Assembly: GCA_030248225.1 (NCBI GenBank)
Contig: JASANE010005060.1
Span: 1-64,000, forward strand
From: Trileptium ribeirensis
Taxonomy: Eukaryota > Nematoda > Enoplea > Enoplida > Thoracostomopsidae
Direction: 5' to 3'
DNA: 64,000 bases
A program made the position numbers and the translations under genes. Below are positions 59,691-64,000 of this stretch, one piece after another; the stretch's first letter is position 1; each line of letters opens with the position of its first letter. Below the pieces are notes generated by a model, which saw only the letters and a list, made by a program, of their open reading frames with translations, searched no databases and was not told the origin of the DNA.

Positions 59691-61286
59691 GATATCCACA
59701 TATAGCATATCGACGTATGTTATCGGGAGCTGATTAGCTGTGCGCGCAAAAGGCGTAGGTGTACCTATGCTTCACTACGTTCTGCAATCTCGATAGAGTT
59801 ACTAGTTGTAAAATTGTGTTTTGTCTTTTTGTGATTATGCTCCAATCTTCACAGTATATGCACGTGTTCGCTACATCCTTAATGTGTTTTATGATAACGC
59901 CTATGGCAGCTATGATAAGTTGATTTTAGCTTCAAAAGTGGTGCTGAAAGCGTTTATTCTCATTATTTTACTATAATTAGTTTAGTAATCTGTGTATAGA
60001 TGTCACACGAAGATTTATAGCATTGGAAATTGGGCTTTATATACTATGCAAGCTGTAATTTCTGAAACTCAACGGGCATTCAAATAAAATTCCGATTTGA
60101 GTATTTTTAACATTAAATTAATAGCACTCCTAAACTATTGAAAACCCAATGTAGTGCCAGTTGCCTATAAGAGTAATAGACTCGCAATGTTGTTACGGAC
60201 TGAATTTCCCGAGATTGTGGAAAAGGCTATGCCAGACTGCACCCAAAATTAACTAGTAAACGCCCATTAAAACATAGATGGACTAGTATAATGTATGACT
60301 AGTAGGTTTACGAATACTATGGTTCAACGGCGTTTAGAAACATACTTAATGATTAGGTACAAATGTAACTCGAGACCCATAAGTCAGTTGAAACTGTTGG
60401 CCTTAGATTTAGTCGAAGGACTGTTTTATCACTTTGGTTAAAGTTTGTGAAATGCCGGGCTTGTCTGAAAACCTAAATTTACTCATTAAGTTAGCACAGG
60501 TAAAACCTCACAGTAAAGTTTGCCATAAATGTAAGTGTTGGCTTATAAGATAGGCTGTGAATTGCTATTGGTATTGGTACTAACTATTAGGCTTGTCATT
60601 TGACCAGAGTATAACTACTTGAACGCATAATTAAGCAACGGAATGTCATACCTCATCCATACCTAAATAGAATTTTTAAATAGTTAACAGCTAATTGAGA
60701 TCTGTAACATGCATATACGCATAAGCTTACGTATGCGAGTAGTAGATATAAAATTAGGGTTTTACCCCACCTACCTCCTATGGACCCCAACCTATGCGGG
60801 GAGTGCGAACCGAATGGGATGCTTCTCAGACCATGTACCAGGCTGGAACAGTCTGTCACTGTCAAAAATATTTCAGCCTTGCCAAAGGAATCATTCTGCA
60901 TATAACAGTGGCTGCCATTACATTTTTAATTTTCATTTCTTATTTTTATTGTTTTAATATACAAATAGCATAATACATTTATATAATACATAGAACGCAG
61001 TCATAATATTCTACAACTTATTCCAATAAACCTTTCGGTTATCTGTTTCAATTGCGCAGTAAATTCAAGCGTTGCAAAAACGACTAGTTGCTGCTAAAGT
61101 TTGTAAGATCATTCGACAGTCTAACTTGCCTATCCGGAGAATTAGAATGATAATGCAATCACGAGTGTGATCTCTGCTTAGATTAATACAGGACATTTGA
61201 TACAGTGTTTACCATGGAATCTTCTTTACTTAGACCGATGTTATTGGTTCGACCATTTAAACCAAATAGCGCATTGCAAAATAATC
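59691..61286. other. No supported gene
   Basis: AT-rich, with short frames only. Opposed frames at 60653-60957 overlap in a locally GC-richer patch and have no recognisable motif. Confidence 0.4.
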
Positions 61287-61523
61287 TCATGTAACTACAA
61301 CTCTAAGGAAAACATTACAAGGATATTTGTCATTCATAAACAATGTAAAGTTGTATATGTCTTGCATACTCAATTTAAATATATTTAGTTTCCGTGACCC
61401 TGCATGTACTTTTTGAGATTTTGACCAAATATATATTCTACGGGGCAACGCTCCTTCAAAAATTCTGTAGTCTACATTCTGAAATCCCTTATTTACTGAC
61501 AACTTTTGCAATATGTATCTCAC
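61287..61523 (-). pseudogene. Maverick/Polinton capsid protein (F54H12.2-like), C-terminal segment
   Basis: On the minus strand a 78-codon frame contains FEGALPRRIYI, then KVHAGSRKLNIF, then LFMNDKYPC. This has the order and spacing of the C-terminal half of capsid proteins of Maverick/Polinton elements, which are often annotated in animal genomes as F54H12.2-like. Typical members read G-x-x-P-x-R-x-x-I...A-x-x-G-S-x-x-x-N-P-F-N. The frame ends at a stop, and the segment joining it to the N-terminal piece at 61919-62146 is degraded. The host copy is an inactive fossil. Confidence 0.7.
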
Positions 61524-61918
61524 GGCCCGAAATCTAACCCCACTACTATTCAGAATATGATGTTGGTAAAATATGATGTTCTAGTTTACTAATCTTTGCT
61601 GTATGTACATACAGTATAAATACATAAGTATTAGAGAGGAAGAACCTCAATAAAATTTAAACTCTAATGTACTATTTGCTGGTAGATATTTCGGTATAAA
61701 CTGTGCATCTATACAAACCGAATGTAAAGCTCACACTTTTACGACATAGTTACATAAGCAGATCTGTTAAACCGTCAACCATGTCATCAAACACAAACAC
61801 GTCATCTGGTTGATAAATTGCTCCTGATAAGTATTGTCTTAGTCGTTTTACGCTCATTTGAAACTTTTATAATGCATGCATGGATGCTATTTTTGGTTAC
61901 ATGCTATCGGCTTGATAT

Positions 61919-62146
61919 CTATTTTAATCTGAGAATAGGGAGTAGTGTGTGTCTAAATATATTAGATGGAGCTAGCTTTACGTCAGTAGTTATTAGAGTA
62001 CCGTCTTGTTTCACAATTTTAAAGTTAAAATACGCAAATATTTCTGACATATCAATTAAATGAAATGTACTTACACTAATTTTAAATCGAATAGAATCAT
62101 CGCTGTTGTTGCTTGGTAAAGTCGTTTCACTAGCTACTTCAACTAA
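61919..62146 (-). pseudogene. Maverick/Polinton capsid protein (F54H12.2-like), N-terminal segment
   Basis: The minus-strand frame from 62146 to a stop at 61919 has SIRFKISVSTFHLIDMSEIF, then KIVKQDGTLI, then KLAPSNIFRHTL. It corresponds to the first jelly-roll strands of the family: an x-I-x-F-x-I-x-G-S start, a V-K-x-D-G-T turn and a V-x-P-x-N-x-F-L-H-S-L box. The conserved F-S-Q after that box is lost and the frame ends soon after. Upstream, across a single in-frame TAG at 62147-62149, lies the Lys-rich segment. Confidence 0.75.
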
Positions 62147-62149
62147 CTA

Positions 62150-62311
62150 AGTTGATATGATTTCTTGTTGCACAGGGTGATCAGTTTGCCTCAGCTTTTT
62201 ACCGCCGCACAAGTTTTTCTTTTGCCTTTTACAGACTTGTTTAACTTTTTTAAAACATTTTCTTCCTTCAGGGTTGACTGATTTTTTCTTACTACGCCTC
62301 TTAGCGCAGTT
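62150..62311 (-). pseudogene. Lys/Cys-rich basic segment of the Maverick relic
   Basis: In the same frame and directly upstream of the capsid segment, about 53 codons are rich in Lys, Arg and Cys (KKKSVNPEGRKCFKKVK, then KRQKKNLCGGKK). It may be the basic tail of the preceding Maverick protein or a small DNA-binding core protein. One stop codon separates it from the capsid segment. No domain can be named. Confidence 0.45.
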
Positions 62312-62480
62312 TCACTCAAAAGAATTGGTGAATTGAATCTTAGCGGTAGAACCATTTTGATTTTTGTAATATGATAGAATTTTCACATTTTAAAAATTTA
62401 TGAAAACTACGATCGAATTATCATTTTTGCACGTGAGAAAAACCGTACACTTCTTAATTCACAGTTAGTCACTTGAAATT

Positions 62481-62838
62481 TTAATATTTTAAACAGGCAT
62501 TGAGTGTATATTTCACAGTATTTGTTTGCATTGTTCTAGATAACTTTATGTCCACTTGATTACAACAGTTAATGGTAACATTATTACCAGGATTTATAGC
62601 AAAAATGATGTGAGGGTCTAACGTTTTTATAACAGTAAAAACGTTATCAATGGACACTCTGGAACCCAAATTCTATCCATGAGCTATCAACGAGATTGCA
62701 ATTATATTTACTTCCATGTTTCTGTGGCACATTCATATCCAATATTCTAACGTAAGGAACGCAAAATGGTGTTGGAAACTCTACAACCTGTTCCTCCACG
62801 TACCAAACAGCCACAACTACCGTTTTAACATTTCGCTG
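62481..62838 (-). pseudogene. Possible Maverick minor-capsid-like segment in two frames
   Basis: Minus-strand frame 62838-62647 contains VEFPTPFCVPYVRI. The adjacent frame 62669-62481 contains SIDNVFTVIKTLDPHIIFAI, then NNVTINCCNQVDIKLS. The layout resembles the minor jelly-roll capsid protein of Polintons, where a V-x-F-P...N-V-P region precedes an S-V-x-x-L...I-N-x-x-L helix and F-x-Y...V-T-I strands. The two frames overlap with a one-base shift near 62650. The match is by pattern and neighbourhood only. Confidence 0.35.
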
Positions 62839-62839
62839 C

Positions 62840-63200
62840 TACTACCTACTGCAATTATACTTTTTAAGACTATTATATATATTTTAAGCACATTCTTGAA
62901 AATATTTTAGTGGTTTGTATCCAGTTATAACTACATTACCATTCGAATAAATTAGAGCAGAACGATTTTCAATTCTCAGTTTTATGGCGTTGTGCAGTAC
63001 ATAAAAAATTGTTTATATTCAATCTCGGATTTATCCCCGATCAGTATCAGTTGCCCATTCGTAGAAAACTACACTGTACCTCTTAGTTTAAATTTCCTAA
63101 TCCGAAACTTAAATTTCATGATATTACATTCAAATTTATCAACATTATGTGATAAATTTGCAAATCAACATTACATCTAATGTTCCATGTTACAGTCATA
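62840..63200 (-). pseudogene. TBP-like (TATA-binding saddle) signatures, broken frames
   Basis: Two minus-strand stretches carry the beta-hairpin seen in TATA-binding-protein repeats. At about 63068-62996 the frame reads FSTNGQLILIGDKSE, and at about 62950-62884 ALIYSNGNVVITGYK followed by a helix-like KYFQECA. TBP repeats contain A-L-I-F-S-x-G-K-x-V-x-T-G-A-K-S-E followed by an A-A-R-K-Y helix. Just upstream, at about 63190-63100, VTWNIRCNVDL and KFECNIMKFKFR resemble the strands that precede the hairpin. Each stretch is broken by stops or a frameshift, and the spacing between the two hairpins is far too short for an intact TBP. It could be a viral-type TBP fossil, or chance. Confidence 0.3.
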
Positions 63201-63213
63201 GTTGTTACTTCTC

Positions 63214-63708
63214 TTAGTTGCGTATCTCTATCCAGAGACGAGTCAAATTGTTGTTTCCTATCCATTCATTCATATCGTTACTTGTCGATTTCATTCCCTT
63301 TGCTTCTGCTGTTATAGTATTTTTCGTCCCAATCACTGCTGCGTGGACATGAGGCAATTGGTTTGAAACATTGCTTTGAGCCCAATATTCGTAATATTTG
63401 GTGCCGCGTCGTTCGATGGCCACAGTTTATTATCTACTTTTTTGATCTCTTGCTAAGTCTTTTCTGTTGCGATGGCTTGTACGTGTGCTGAAAGAGATGG
63501 TACATCTTGCTTTCCCTCCTCCAAACGCATATACTGGAACACCAACGAACAATGATTCAAATTTATCCTCACCAAAAGGACGAGGTTGTGAAATATTAAC
63601 ATCGGAGACAAAATATTTTATCAAATCTAAAATGTTTGAACTAGCACTTTGATCTGGACATATTACTTGATTATTATTCAAACTTAAATGGATAACTTTG
63701 ATTAACAA
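63214..63708 (-). pseudogene. Unidentified open frame with two consecutive in-frame stops
   Basis: Minus-strand frames 63708-63430 and 63423-63214 are in the same phase, separated only by TAATAA. Their composition is protein-like (SQPRPFGEDKFESLFVGVPV, then RRGTKYYEYWAQSNVSN). No family was recognised. Position and strand suggest they belong to the same Maverick-type relic. A second frame through the same DNA is also fairly open, so the true frame is uncertain. Confidence 0.3.
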
Positions 63709-64000
63709 TAATATTGATTTATTCCGTATTTTTTGGAAACACTAACACCAGATCAGTTTTCTTAACTTCGTTCTCATACGTTGTTTTGGTCTGCTGGCCT
63801 TTCAACAACCCACCGTTTTTAATTATATTTTATCAGCTTACTACAACAATAGCCATTTTACGAGCCATAATGCTTTACCTAGAAATTTGTTAAAAAATTT
63901 ACTATTACAAGTCTCAAAAGCTTATGAATTTTAGCAACTGGCAATCTTTTGCTTGCAATTCTTGTAAAAATATTTCGTTTTACATTTGTTTGAAATACTG
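63709..64000. other. No supported gene; window end
   Basis: AT-rich sequence with only short frames on both strands. A Maverick relic could continue beyond the window. Confidence 0.35.

Noticed and set aside
60653..60957. Opposed 82-codon frames considered as another Maverick gene
   Set aside because: Neither strand shows a Maverick polymerase, integrase, ATPase or protease motif.

Overview
The window is repeat-dense, AT-rich nuclear DNA of an invertebrate animal. The evidence is intron-split coding sequence with GT/AG splice sites, a RING-CH ubiquitin-ligase exon, a stonustoxin-family (SNTX) gene, several non-LTR retrotransposon relics (RTE and CR1/Jockey types), hAT elements, and remains of a Maverick/Polinton DNA virus-like element. 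I cannot place the species.

Layout. 1-2240: one copy of a long interspersed repeat whose first ~700 bases almost lack G. 2780-15420: a nest of about nine copies of one non-autonomous hAT family (ends CAGGGA...TCCCTG, CCGGAA-rich subterminal repeats), with a decayed CR1/Jockey relic (8824-10390) and an RTE reverse-transcriptase relic (12563-14530) between them. 15430-20300: a retroelement ORF1 remnant with a PHD finger, a Ser/Asn/Thr-rich open frame, C-rich minisatellites and a perfect hairpin. 20319-20535: an exon coding a RING-CH zinc finger of the MARCH family. 20540-34420: mostly intergenic or intronic, with a tandem repeat interrupted by another hAT copy, small inverted-repeat elements, and a ZMYM-like hAT transposase C-terminus. 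34430-37890: a second copy of the long repeat, carrying a hAT insertion whose empty site is visible in the first copy. 43331-54003 (possibly to 57217): the best gene in the window, an SNTX-family protein with a fibronectin-III-like tail, whose ~8.4 kb intron holds two small inverted-repeat transposons and a degraded Gypsy integrase tail. 57850-59690: five units of a ~357-bp tandem repeat. 61287-63700, minus strand: a broken Maverick/Polinton relic (capsid-like segments, a Lys-rich segment, and TBP-like beta-hairpin signatures).

There is no operon-like organisation. The window has one well-supported multi-exon gene, one isolated exon of a second gene, and layers of mobile DNA nested in each other. 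The most useful results are the hAT family defined by three perfect 8-bp target duplications and an empty site, the SNTX gene with a non-standard C-terminus, and the Maverick remains with an unexplained TBP-like neighbour. Family names come from motif recognition by eye. No database search was run.
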